A program made the position numbers and the translations under genes. This document shows positions 56,332-64,000 of a stretch of DNA of 64,000 bases, one piece after another; the stretch's first letter is position 1, and the number at the start of each line of letters is the position of its first letter. Source of the DNA: Acidobacteriota bacterium. Lineage in GTDB: Bacteria; Acidobacteriota; Terriglobia; Bryobacterales; Bryobacteraceae. Where the stretch lies: contig JAKOTR010000053.1 of NCBI GenBank assembly GCA_029776225.1, positions 558,001-622,000 of the forward strand, given 5' to 3'. The notes beneath the pieces are model-generated. The model saw only the letters and a list, made by a program, of their open reading frames with translations. It ran no database searches and was not told where the DNA came from.

Positions 56332-57150
56332 TTACAGCACGTCCGCAAATCCCCGTTTCAGGTGCCTGAAAAACAGCCCCCCAATCACAAAGACCGTTAC
56401 GCCGCACGCCGCGATCACCCCCAACTCCCGCATCTGTGGCGGCCGCGCCGAGAGGAGCCGTTCCCGGTACGCGTTCACCAGGTAAGCCAGCGGATTCGCC
56501 CACAAGATGAACCGGAGCCTTTCCGGAATCATGCTCTCGGTAATGAAAATGGGAGTGAACCAAAACCAGAACGTCAGCACCACCGAGACCACCTGCGCCG
56601 TGTCCCTCAGATACACGTGCAGGCTCGAGACGATCCAGCCGATTCCGATCGCGAGCAGTCCCAGCAAAAACATGTACACCGGCAGCCACAGCGTCATTAC
56701 GCTGAATTTCCTCTCCCAGAAGCCCACAGCCACCAGCGCCAGCGCCAGCGCGATCAGATGATTCACCAGCGAGGAAAGAAAAATTGATACCGGCACAATT
56801 TCGGCCGGAAAAATTGTTTTCGTGATCAAATTCTGATGGTCGAGCAGGCAGGATGCCGACCGCTGCACGGTTTCCTGGAACAACATCCAGGGCAGAAACC
56901 CAGTGAACAAAAAAAGTGCATAATTTTGAGTAGGGGCACTCTCCGGCAACGCGATTTTGAAGCAGATTTTAAATACAAAAACCCAGCTCACCAGAAGCAC
57001 AAGCGGGTGGATTACTCCCCAGAGCCACCCTGCCGCGGAACCTACAAAGCGCTGGGTAAAGTCTCGTCGCACTAATTGAAACAGCAGGTCCCTACGCTCC
57101 ACCAGGTTACGCAGAAAGTGGAAGCCCGGAATGTTGTTCATCAAAGGCAT
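56332..57150 (-). CDS. ABC-2 type permease (Wzm/TagG-like polysaccharide exporter)
   Basis: A 272-residue protein with six membrane segments, starting with the amphipathic N-terminus RRDFTQRFVGSAAGWLWGVI typical of Wzm/TagG polysaccharide exporters. The partner ATPase (Wzt/TagH) is not encoded next to it on either side. The partner could be elsewhere on the chromosome, or this may be a cluster fragment. ATG at 57150 or 57141; neither has a clear ribosome binding site. Confidence 0.85.
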   Translation of the reverse strand: MPLMNNIPGFHFLRNLVERRDLLFQLVRRDFTQRFVGSAAGWLWGVIHPLVLLVSWVFVFKICFKIALPESAPTQNYALFLFTGFLPWMLFQETVQRSASCLLDHQNLITKTIFPAEIVPVSIFLSSLVNHLIALALALVAVGFWERKFSVMTLWLPVYMFLLGLLAIGIGWIVSSLHVYLRDTAQVVSVVLTFWFWFTPIFITESMIPERLRFILWANPLAYLVNAYRERLLSARPPQMRELGVIAACGVTVFVIGGLFFRHLKRGFADVL

Positions 57151-57670
57151 TGTAGCGAAGGGGAAAACCGCCGCGCCCCGGCGTGGGCCGATCTGTTCGG
57201 CGGGCTATTCACAAAGTCGTGGGTGTGCCCGGGACAGAGGTAGAATGGAGAGGTTCGATTAAGCCGGTTTCATACGCCCGGCTGTTCCTTTTGGCTTGCA
57301 TGGGGCTTCGGAGGAGGGGCGTGGGGAACGACAAGTCATTGGGAATCCGGAAGCTTCATGGGGATAGCGAAGCCCGCCGGATTCTTCTGCCCCTGCACAC
57401 AAATCAGCCCTCATTTTTGAAGATCTCCGGGGCTTCCGGTTCATCAATAAAGACGAGGGTAAACATTCGCCGGTCATACGTGACTTTTTCCCGATCCACC
57501 GTGAAGTGCATCGGAACGAGCTTGCGGCGTCTCTGTCCGGTTGGCCCCGGAACAGAGAACCTCGGCGCTCGCGATTTCCGGCACGGCAACAAGCTCTCTT
57601 CACCAGGGCTTGACAGCCGCCCTGTGCAAGACCGCCCCGTTCCAGGCGGAGCTTCAGGGGAAGGCCTTTC
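57151..57670. other. 520-base gap, possible decayed PAS fragment on minus strand
   Basis: No convincing intact gene is present. On the minus strand a reading frame ending at 57404 finishes with RKLVPMHFTVDREKV-YDRRMFTLVFID, which resembles the last strands of a PAS domain. It has no start or catalytic region here and is probably a remnant. Promoters for the divergent permease and kinase genes must also lie here, but no clear motif was identified. Confidence 0.3.
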
Positions 57671-59986
57671 ATGTCTGAAGCAAAGCAAGTCATCCTGAAC
57701 ATAGATAGCGATCAAGGCGGCAGAGAGGAGTTCACACGCATTCTGCGCCAAGCGGGCTTCGATGTGATCGAAGCCGGAAGCGGGAAGGAAGGGCTGCTTC
57801 TGGCCCGTCAGAAGCCAGACCTTATCCTGCTCGATGTGAATCTGTCCGATATGCACGGCCTGGAAGTCTGCCGCCGCATCAAGACCGATCCCGAGACCCG
57901 CTGGATTCCGGTGCTCCAGATCTCGGCGATTTCCACTTCCAGCAAGGATCGGGCTGCCGGTCTGGACGGCGGCGCCGACGCCTACCTGACGGCTCCGGTC
58001 ACTCCCGATCTACTGGTCGCCACCATACGCGCGCTGCTGCGCACCAGCCGCGCGGAAGCCGAGGCGCGCAAAGCCGCCCAGCTCTGGGAGGTCACCTTCA
58101 ACTCGATCAGCCACGGCGTTTTCCTGGTCAACGCTGAAGGCCGGGTGACGCAGATCAACCGGGCCATGACCGAAATGCTGGGCCGGCCTGCCCAAGAACT
58201 CATGGGGCTGACAACCGAGGAAGTGTTCGCCGGCGTGCCGCCGCCCGCTGAAGGCTGGCCCCTGGAACGCGCCCGGCAGACCCGGCACCGCGAGAGTGCC
58301 GAGTTCGCCATGAACGGCCGCTGGTACATTCTCACGGCCGATCCGATTCTCGATGCCCAAGGCCGCTTCACCGGCGCGGTGCGCACGTTGATCGACATAA
58401 CGGAACAGAAGCTCATTGCGGAAGAGCGGAAGCGCTTGATGGGGCAATTAGAAGGCGAGCGCGCTCGTTTGCAGGAAATGTTGCGGCAATTGCCGTTGGG
58501 TGTCCTCATCGCCTCGGCGCCCTCGGGCGAGATCGTGCTGAGCAACGAACAGGCGGATCGCATCCTCCGGGGAACGGCCCAGGAAAGCCCCACGCGCCGG
58601 TTCCATCACCCGGGCGGCCGTCCGTACACGGTGGACGAACTGCCGCTGGTGCGTTCCCTGACCACGGGAGAGGTCGTGAGCGGAGAGGAGGTCGAACTGG
58701 TCCACGGCGACGGCAGCCGGGCCACCCTGCTGATCAGCTCCGCTCCGGTTCGCGACAGCCAGGGTTCTATCGTCGCCGCGGTCGCGACGCTGCACGACGT
58801 GACCGAGCGCATGCAGCTCGAACAGCAACTCCGCCAGGCGCAGAAAATGGAGGCGATCGGCCGTCTGGCCGGAGGAGTAGCGCACGATTTCAATAACCTG
58901 CTCACCATCATCAGCGGATATGCGCAGATGCTGTTCGACAGCCTCAGCCCGCAGGACGCCACGCGCCGTGACGTGGAACCGATCATCGAGGCCGCAAACC
59001 GCGCCGCCGTCCTCACCCGCCAGTTGCTTACCTTCAGCCGCCGCCAGATCGTTCAGCCCAAATTGCTCGATATCAACCGCCAGGTCTCCCGGATGAACCG
59101 CATGCTGCGCCGCGTGATCGGCGAGGACATCGAACTGGTCACCTCGCTCAAGTCCGGGCAGAGCGCGATCAAGGCCGACCCCGGCCAACTGGAGCAGGTG
59201 ATCCTCAACCTCGCCATCAATGCCCGCGACGCCATGCCGCACGGCGGCAAGCTCATTATCGAAACCGCCGAGATCGAGATTGGCAACAACTCCGCGGGCG
59301 CCCCGCAGGAACTCGCTCCCGGACGCTACGTCGTTCTCGCGATGAGCGACACCGGAATCGGCATGGATGCCGAGATCAAAAGCCACCTCTTCGAGCCTTT
59401 TTTCACCACCAAGGGAAAGGGAAAGGGCACCGGACTGGGGTTGTCCACGGTGTACGGCATCGTTAAGCAGAGCCACGGGGAAATTGTCATCGACAGCGAA
59501 GTGGGGCGCGGCACCACCGTTCGAATCTACTTCCCTGCCGCCGAGGCCGCCGACAGGCGCCAACCCGAGGCGGCATCGCCGTCAGGGGTTACCGGCAAGG
59601 GCACGGAAACCATTCTCCTGGTAGAGGATGAGGAAGAAGTCCGCCGGCTGGCCCGCGAAATGCTTTCCCGCCAGGGCTACAAGGTGATCGAAGCCGGTTC
59701 TGGAGCCGAAGCGATGCGCATCTGGCAAAAGCGCCGTGGCTCCATCGACATGCTGCTCACCGACGTTGTGATGCCCAAGATGAGCGGGCGCGAACTGGCC
59801 GACAAAATGCGGGAGTCGCGGCCCGATCTGAAGGTGATGTACATGTCCGGGTATACCGACGACGTCATTGCGCGTCACGGGGTCCTCGATTCCAGCACCG
59901 CTTTCCTCTCAAAACCATTTACTTCAGAAGCGCTTTCGCGTAAAGTACGATCTGTACTGGACGAAAAGTCCAAAAAGGCCAACTGA
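57671..59986 (+). CDS. hybrid histidine kinase: REC-PAS-PAS-HisKA-HATPase-REC
   Basis: A 771-residue soluble sensor kinase without a membrane segment. Order: N-terminal receiver (~1-125, phosphorylated Asp in LILLDVNLSDMHG), two PAS domains (~135-385), HisKA with the phospho-histidine in GGVAHDFNNLLTII, HATPase (N-box NARDAMPHGGK, G-boxes DTGIGMD and GKGKGTGLGLSTVYG), and C-terminal receiver (~645-765, LLTDVVMPKMSG). In the N-terminal receiver the conserved lysine is replaced (YLTAPV). GAAGG precedes the start. It is followed by a related kinase. Confidence 0.93.
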   Translation: MSEAKQVILNIDSDQGGREEFTRILRQAGFDVIEAGSGKEGLLLARQKPDLILLDVNLSDMHGLEVCRRIKTDPETRWIPVLQISAISTSSKDRAAGLDGGADAYLTAPVTPDLLVATIRALLRTSRAEAEARKAAQLWEVTFNSISHGVFLVNAEGRVTQINRAMTEMLGRPAQELMGLTTEEVFAGVPPPAEGWPLERARQTRHRESAEFAMNGRWYILTADPILDAQGRFTGAVRTLIDITEQKLIAEERKRLMGQLEGERARLQEMLRQLPLGVLIASAPSGEIVLSNEQADRILRGTAQESPTRRFHHPGGRPYTVDELPLVRSLTTGEVVSGEEVELVHGDGSRATLLISSAPVRDSQGSIVAAVATLHDVTERMQLEQQLRQAQKMEAIGRLAGGVAHDFNNLLTIISGYAQMLFDSLSPQDATRRDVEPIIEAANRAAVLTRQLLTFSRRQIVQPKLLDINRQVSRMNRMLRRVIGEDIELVTSLKSGQSAIKADPGQLEQVILNLAINARDAMPHGGKLIIETAEIEIGNNSAGAPQELAPGRYVVLAMSDTGIGMDAEIKSHLFEPFFTTKGKGKGTGLGLSTVYGIVKQSHGEIVIDSEVGRGTTVRIYFPAAEAADRRQPEAASPSGVTGKGTETILLVEDEEEVRRLAREMLSRQGYKVIEAGSGAEAMRIWQKRRGSIDMLLTDVVMPKMSGRELADKMRESRPDLKVMYMSGYTDDVIARHGVLDSSTAFLSKPFTSEALSRKVRSVLDEKSKKAN

Positions 59987-60008
59987 AATCCAAGAAGGCC
60001 AGCTGAAC
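59969..60008 (+). repeat. 20-base tandem duplication across a stop codon
   Basis: Two 20-base units (59969-59988 and 59989-60008) match at 17 of 20 bases. The first carries the TGA stop of the upstream kinase. The second follows immediately and encodes the same KAS-like ending out of use. It looks like a recent slippage duplication in the gap between the two kinase genes. Confidence 0.65.
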
Positions 60009-60043
60009 TTTCGAGGCCCCCGAAGGCCCCGCCGGATCCGTAC

Positions 60044-62800
60044 ATGCGTAAATGGTGCCATGCCCTGGTGGACCGCTGCGTCGCCGCAGTGTTCCTTGTC
60101 GGCATGGACAGCCGGATCCGGGAGTGCAACCCCGCCCTAGCCCGGATTCTGGGTTATTCGTCACCGCGGGAAGTTGTCGATCAGCCCCCGTGGGAGTGCG
60201 ATGCCGGCAGCGGAGCGGAGGACCTCGCGGCCTGCCTGCTGCGCCACGCGGGCGCCGGGGCGTTCGACCTCCGCCTGAAATCCGCGTCGGGCGCCAGCGT
60301 GTGGCTGCTGGCCACGGCCGCCACCGTCGAGGACAACGGTTCCGTACTGGCGACCGCCGTCGACGTCACCGAAGTCCGGCTGGCCCGCTCGACGCTGGCC
60401 CGGCTCCGCCGCGTCCGCGCGATGACGGCTGAGTTGCATCGCTCGCTTGTCGCTTCCATGGACAGGCCCCGCCTGATGCAGCAGGCTTGCCGCGCGGCTG
60501 TTCGCAACGGCGGTTTTCAGAAGGCGTGCATCGAACTTTTCGGCGGCGCAAATGGCATCTTCGAGCCGGCTTCCTATGTGGAAACCGAGGAAGGCTTTTC
60601 GGCCTCTACGCCCGGAACCGAATGCCCGGAGGCGCTCTTGCTGCGCGAGGGCCGGCCCTATATTTGCCAGGACATTGCCCGCGGGCCCGCCAGCGAGCCG
60701 TTCCGCAGCGATGCCCTGCGAACCGGCCTCCGCTCCGCCGCCGCATTTCCTCTCCACGTTGGCGGCAAGGTGGCCGGCGGGTTCTGGGTGTTTTCCTCCG
60801 AGGCGGAAATTTTCGACTCCGACCTCACGGACGCTTTGAAGGAGTTTGCCAGCCACGTAGGATGCTGCCTGGAAGTTCGCGACAATATTCAACATGCTGT
60901 TGACCGCGCGGAGGCCCGGTTCTGGGAACTGATCGAGGCGGTGCCGGACGCCATTCTCGAGACGGACGCCCACGGGAACATTCTTCTCGCCAACGCCGCC
61001 GCGGAAGCCATGTTCGGCTACACCCGTGACGAACTGCGCGGCCGGAACACGGAAATGCTCGTTGCAGAGCACCAGCGTGCCGAACGGGCAAAGTTTCGCG
61101 CCGAATTCGCCACCAGTCCGGCGAAGCGGGTTTTTGGGCCGGAGGAAGGAGTCATCGCGCGGCGGAAGGATGGGACCGAGTTTCCCTGCGAGGTCAGCCT
61201 CACTCCGGTGGAATCCCGGCAAGGCAACCTGGTCACCTGCATCGTCCGCGATATCACCCATCGCCTGGAGGCCGAGCGCGCCCTCCGCGAGTCCAGCAGC
61301 CAGGTCACCAGCATCCTGGAGAGCATCACCGACGGATTTTTCGCCCTCGACCGCGAGTGGCGGTTCACTTACGTGAATGGCAAAGCGGAACAAATCCTGG
61401 GGAGGGCGCGGTCGGACCTGATCGGCCGCGTCATTTGGGAGGAATTCCCCGAGCAGTCCAAATCTGTCTTTTTCGAGGAGTACCGCAGGGCCATGACGGA
61501 GAAAACGCCGGTCAGGTTCTCGGCGATTTTTCCGCCCGCGGGCATCTGGGCCGAATGCCACGCTTACCCTTCGGAGAACGGCCTTTCGGTTTATTTCCAG
61601 GACATTACCGAGCGAAAACAGTTGGAAAGCCGCATCCAGCAGTCCGCGAAACTGGAAGCGCTGGGAAGGCTGGCCGGCGGCGTCGCTCACGATTTCAACA
61701 ACCTGCTGACGATTATCGGCGGCTACGCCAATATGATTCTGGAATCCCCCACCTGCTGCGGTTCCATCCGCGAGGATGTGGCCACGATCCTTGACGCCGC
61801 CAACCGCGCCTCCACCCTCACCAGGCAGTTGCTGGCGTTCAGCCGGCGCCAGATGGTGCGGCCCATGCTGCTGAATCTGAACCGCGCCGTGCAGCGGATG
61901 GAAAAGATGCTCCGCCGCCTGATCCGGGAGGATATTGAACTGGTTCTGGCGCTGGAACCGGGTTTGGATCCGGTCAAGATCGATCCCGGCCAGCTCGAGC
62001 AGGTGATCATGAACCTGGTGGTGAACGCACGGGATGCAATGCCGCATGGCGGGCGGCTCACAATCCGCACTGCGAAGGCCGAACTGACGGGCTCCGGCCA
62101 TGGGGCCGGTCCTGAACTCCCCCCGGGGCGTTACGTCGTCCTGTCGGTGGCGGACATGGGAGTCGGGATGGACCCGGCGGTTCTCAGCCACATTTTCGAA
62201 CCATTTTTTACGACCAAGACCAAGGGCAAAGGCACGGGCTTGGGGCTGGCCACGGTGTACGGCATTGTTAAGCAGAACGGCGGCGATATCCTGGTCGATA
62301 CGGAACCGGGCAAAGGGAGCACCTTCCGGATCTACTTTCCGTGCGCAAAGCGAACGAAAAACGCAGGCCACGCGGAGAGGAAAACCCGCCGGTCCTGTCC
62401 CAGCAACGAGACCATACTGCTGGTGGAGGATGAGCCGGCTGTCCGAAAACTGGCCTCCGAGATGCTCCGCTCCCAGGGATACAGAATTCTGGAGGCGGGC
62501 GGCGCCGGCGAGGCTCTCCGCATCTGGCAGGAATCGGCCGCCTCGGTGGACCTGCTGCTGACCGACGTGATTATGCCGCAGATGAACGGTCCCCAGTTGG
62601 CCAGGAAGCTGACCGCCGAGCGTCCGGAACTGCCGGTTCTGTACATGTCCGGGTACACCGACGACGTGCTTGCGAGGCACGGCATCGCCGGCAACGATGA
62701 AACCCTGCTCCAGAAGCCGTTCACGCTCAAGACTCTGACCGCCAAGGTCCGCAGACTTCTCGATAACCGCCCCGAGCCGGACGAGCATTCAGACCGCTAA
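60044..62800 (+). CDS. hybrid histidine kinase: PAS-GAF-PAS-PAS-HisKA-HATPase-REC
   Basis: A 918-residue soluble kinase. Order: PAS (~1-115), GAF (~130-285), two PAS domains (~295-540), HisKA with GGVAHDFNNLLTIIGGY, HATPase (NARDAMPHGGR, DMGVGMD, GKGTGLGLATVYG) and receiver (~795-910, LLTDVIMPQMNG with a C-terminal KPF). The catalytic half is closely similar to the upstream kinase and both end MSGYTDDV-ARHG-like, so the pair arose by duplication with different sensor parts. No output regulator is adjacent, so each receiver must pass its signal elsewhere. Confidence 0.93.
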   Translation: MRKWCHALVDRCVAAVFLVGMDSRIRECNPALARILGYSSPREVVDQPPWECDAGSGAEDLAACLLRHAGAGAFDLRLKSASGASVWLLATAATVEDNGSVLATAVDVTEVRLARSTLARLRRVRAMTAELHRSLVASMDRPRLMQQACRAAVRNGGFQKACIELFGGANGIFEPASYVETEEGFSASTPGTECPEALLLREGRPYICQDIARGPASEPFRSDALRTGLRSAAAFPLHVGGKVAGGFWVFSSEAEIFDSDLTDALKEFASHVGCCLEVRDNIQHAVDRAEARFWELIEAVPDAILETDAHGNILLANAAAEAMFGYTRDELRGRNTEMLVAEHQRAERAKFRAEFATSPAKRVFGPEEGVIARRKDGTEFPCEVSLTPVESRQGNLVTCIVRDITHRLEAERALRESSSQVTSILESITDGFFALDREWRFTYVNGKAEQILGRARSDLIGRVIWEEFPEQSKSVFFEEYRRAMTEKTPVRFSAIFPPAGIWAECHAYPSENGLSVYFQDITERKQLESRIQQSAKLEALGRLAGGVAHDFNNLLTIIGGYANMILESPTCCGSIREDVATILDAANRASTLTRQLLAFSRRQMVRPMLLNLNRAVQRMEKMLRRLIREDIELVLALEPGLDPVKIDPGQLEQVIMNLVVNARDAMPHGGRLTIRTAKAELTGSGHGAGPELPPGRYVVLSVADMGVGMDPAVLSHIFEPFFTTKTKGKGTGLGLATVYGIVKQNGGDILVDTEPGKGSTFRIYFPCAKRTKNAGHAERKTRRSCPSNETILLVEDEPAVRKLASEMLRSQGYRILEAGGAGEALRIWQESAASVDLLLTDVIMPQMNGPQLARKLTAERPELPVLYMSGYTDDVLARHGIAGNDETLLQKPFTLKTLTAKVRRLLDNRPEPDEHSDR

Positions 62801-62902
62801 GGCATCGCGCCCATCGCGAAATTTACTTGCGCAGCCGTCCAACTCACCCCCATAATTGAATTAACACTTGCGAAAATTGGGGTCTTTTTCCAGGAGGTAC
62901 TT

Positions 62903-63061
62903 GTGAGGGAGCTATGGAATCGACTGGCCGTCCTGTGGTGTAACTTCGCGCACCCTGCTCCGAGCTGGCCCACAAACGGGCACTATCATTGCCCGCGTTG
63001 CCGGCGCGTATATCCGGTTCCGTGGGCGGTGCCGCGCACCAGGCGCTCATATCAACGCTGA
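62903..63061 (+). CDS. 52-residue zinc-ribbon-like small protein
   Basis: GTG start with AGGAGGT five bases upstream, a strong ribosome binding site. The product holds cysteine/histidine pairs (CNFAHPAP, then YHCPRCRRVYPVPW) that could coordinate one zinc ion, and a basic C-terminus. Similar tiny CxxC proteins with a PVPW end occur in Acidobacteria and Planctomycetes, as far as I recall; I cannot confirm this here. Function unknown. Too short for a standard gene search. Confidence 0.6.
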   Translation: MRELWNRLAVLWCNFAHPAPSWPTNGHYHCPRCRRVYPVPWAVPRTRRSYQR

Positions 63062-63096
63062 GACCGCCCCTGTCGAACGGCATCCAGAAGCCGTTT

Positions 63097-63113
63097 AACC
63101 CGGGAAAAGGGTT
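63097..63113 (+). terminator. weak hairpin after the small protein gene
   Basis: AACCC and GGGTT pair around a 7-base loop and TTAT follows. It lies 36 bases past the small gene's stop. The stem is only five base pairs, so it is a weak candidate. Confidence 0.25.
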
Positions 63114-63133
63114 TATCTGCCCGAAAAGAGTAC

Positions 63134-63161
63134 TTTACTATCCGCGAAATTAAGCTATAAT
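63134..63161 (+). promoter_or_regulatory. sigma-70-like promoter of candidate small RNA
   Basis: TTTACT at 63134-63139 and a perfect TATAAT at 63156-63161, with a 16-base spacer. Transcription would start near 63168. No gene starts within the next 100 bases, so the product is probably a non-coding RNA or a leader. Confidence 0.5.
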
Positions 63162-63167
63162 ACAACA

Positions 63168-63255
63168 CAAACTCATAGCATCCCCGGCGGCGAGCCCCTA
63201 CTCGCCGCCAACCCCTGTGAGTCAAGCCCCGAGCCCCAGACTCGGGGCTTTCCAC
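63168..63255 (+). ncRNA. candidate small RNA with two hairpins
   Basis: Two hairpins follow the promoter: a perfect 9-bp stem at 63186-63209 (GGCGGCGAG / CTCGCCGCC) and a perfect 10-bp stem at 63224-63250 (AAGCCCCGAG / CTCGGGGCTT) followed by UCC. The second could end transcription. The 61 bases after it lead to the Dabb-domain gene, so the RNA may instead be a leader that controls that gene. No known RNA family is recognised. Confidence 0.4.
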
Positions 63256-63315
63256 TTATTCCACCTATCCGGTCCAGTAACCTGATAAAATTGTCTGCAA
63301 CCTCGGAGGTACTCA

Positions 63316-63765
63316 ATGCGAAGACTCATTGCTCGTTGCACAATCGGCCTTGCCGCCGCGTTCCTGCTTGCCGGCAGCGGCCTGGCCGGAGAAAAAAAGC
63401 TGATGCACTGCTTCTACTTCACGCCCGTTAAGACCGCGACCGAAGCCGACTGGCAGGCGTTTTTCAAAGCTACCGACGATCTTCCCAACCAGATTCCCGG
63501 GTTGAGCCGCGTGTGGTACGGCAAGCTCCGCCGCAATCTGGTTGTGTTCAACCCCGATGGCGAAACCAGGAAGAAAGCGGCCGCCGGTGGGACCGTCACC
63601 GGTCAGGTTACGCAGGTGGTCCGTGAGTTCGGCGTCTGCATGGAACTGGCGGACGAGGCGGCGCTGAACGCATACGCGAAGCATCCGGCCCACACTAAGT
63701 GGAATGAAATCTACTCGAAAGTCCGGGAGCCCGGCACAACCACCATGGACATCCTGGGGCAGTAA
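63316..63765 (+). CDS. exported Dabb-domain (stress-responsive A/B barrel) protein
   Basis: A 149-residue protein. The signal peptide (RLIARCTIGLAAAFLLAGSGLAG) is followed by one Dabb-like alpha/beta barrel: LMHCFYFTPVKTATEADWQA, IPGLSRVWYGK, EFGVCMELADEAALNAYAKHPAHTKW. Dabb proteins form dimeric barrels; secreted forms are uncharacterised. GGAGG precedes ATG 63316. A strong terminator follows the stop. Confidence 0.82.
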   Translation: MRRLIARCTIGLAAAFLLAGSGLAGEKKLMHCFYFTPVKTATEADWQAFFKATDDLPNQIPGLSRVWYGKLRRNLVVFNPDGETRKKAAAGGTVTGQVTQVVREFGVCMELADEAALNAYAKHPAHTKWNEIYSKVREPGTTTMDILGQ

Positions 63766-63780
63766 GTTTTGACGCCAAAG

Positions 63781-63806
63781 AGGCGCCGCCTGTGGCTGCG
63801 GCGCCT
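63781..63806 (+). terminator. rho-independent terminator of the Dabb gene
   Basis: Perfect 9-bp stem AGGCGCCGC / GCGGCGCCT with an 8-base loop, followed by AATTTTGTTTT. It begins 15 bases after the Dabb gene stop. Confidence 0.85.
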
Positions 63807-63940
63807 AATTTTGTTTTCGCACATTCGGGTATAAGAATCTTCTTTGTCGAATCCACGAAATCGGGATTCGCAACCAGGCTGCCTCCCGGGAGGCATTCCC
63901 GTCTAAGCCGATATAATTGTATTTGTTCCAGACTATAAAC

Positions 63941-63967
63941 CCGCCCGGGGTGAGGAGAGCCGGGCGG
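63941..63967 (+). terminator. rho-independent terminator near the window end
   Basis: Perfect 8-bp stem CCGCCCGG / CCGGGCGG with an 11-base loop, followed by TTCAGCC and a run of six T. A TATAAT occurs 24 bases upstream (63912-63917) but without a good -35. It could therefore end a short transcript, or it could serve a gene beyond the window. Confidence 0.6.
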
Positions 63968-64000
63968 TTCAGCCTTTTTTCTCTCATCCTGCTTTCGGCC

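Noticed and set aside
60161-62788. 875-codon open frame antisense to the second hybrid kinase
   Set aside because: Same shadow effect. The plus-strand product has all kinase motifs in order.

Overview
The window is GC-rich, densely coding bacterial chromosome. The best fit is an acidobacterium of the Bryobacterales/Solibacter type. This is inferred from gene content: an Oar-like carboxypeptidase-regulatory TonB-dependent receptor beside a CRTAC1-type FG-GAP/ASPIC-UnbV protein, a membrane-anchored regulator of a style common in that phylum, a fused TrpE-TrpG, HpnE, DUF1844 and many TPR proteins. I saw no rRNA, tRNA, insertion sequence, integrase or CRISPR array.

Layout. 1-1846: a ChlI-like AAA+ ATPase (cut by the window edge) and its VWA partner. 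1854-9970, minus strand: a housekeeping and envelope run (thioredoxin-fold protein, tpx, HU-like protein, M50 protease, two glycosyltransferases, prepilin peptidase, uppS, cdsA). 10035-17660: dapA-like aldolase/lyase, fumC, M20 dipeptidase, SDR, a MoxR ATPase paired with an unrecognised 603-residue protein, and a small cytochrome c. 17671-27420: a probable nutrient-uptake locus with a TPR lipoprotein-like or periplasmic protein, CRTAC1-like protein, TonB-dependent receptor, a divergent membrane-bound regulator and an MFS transporter. The 574-base gap between receptor and regulator holds TTACGG repeats spaced 11 bases apart. 27362-30903: FAD oxidoreductase, two tandem FkbM methyltransferases and a class I methyltransferase. 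31279-38412: rpsU, ribF, MBL hydrolase, DUF1844, trpEG, hpnE and small secreted proteins.

38419-52291, minus strand, is the most interesting region. In transcription order it reads fliW, csrA, four large TPR-glycosyltransferase genes, a CmoB-like methyltransferase, fliC, fliD and a small FliT-like gene. Most junctions overlap or nearly touch. Two of the TPR proteins carry a SPINDLY/OGT-type (GT41) catalytic domain. One carries two tandem GT9-like domains, and one carries a GT9-like domain that has lost its key motif. I read this as a flagellin glycosylation operon inserted between the FliW-CsrA switch and its flagellin target. A sigma-28-like promoter and two GGA sites (one in a hairpin loop, one covering the ribosome binding site) precede fliC, so the sequence supports FliW-CsrA control of flagellin translation.

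52380-64000: transaldolase, an RsbW-like/STAS pair, a YfgM-like membrane protein, dGTPase, an orphan ABC-2 permease, two large hybrid histidine kinases, a 52-residue zinc-ribbon-like protein, a candidate small RNA with its own promoter, and a secreted Dabb-domain protein.
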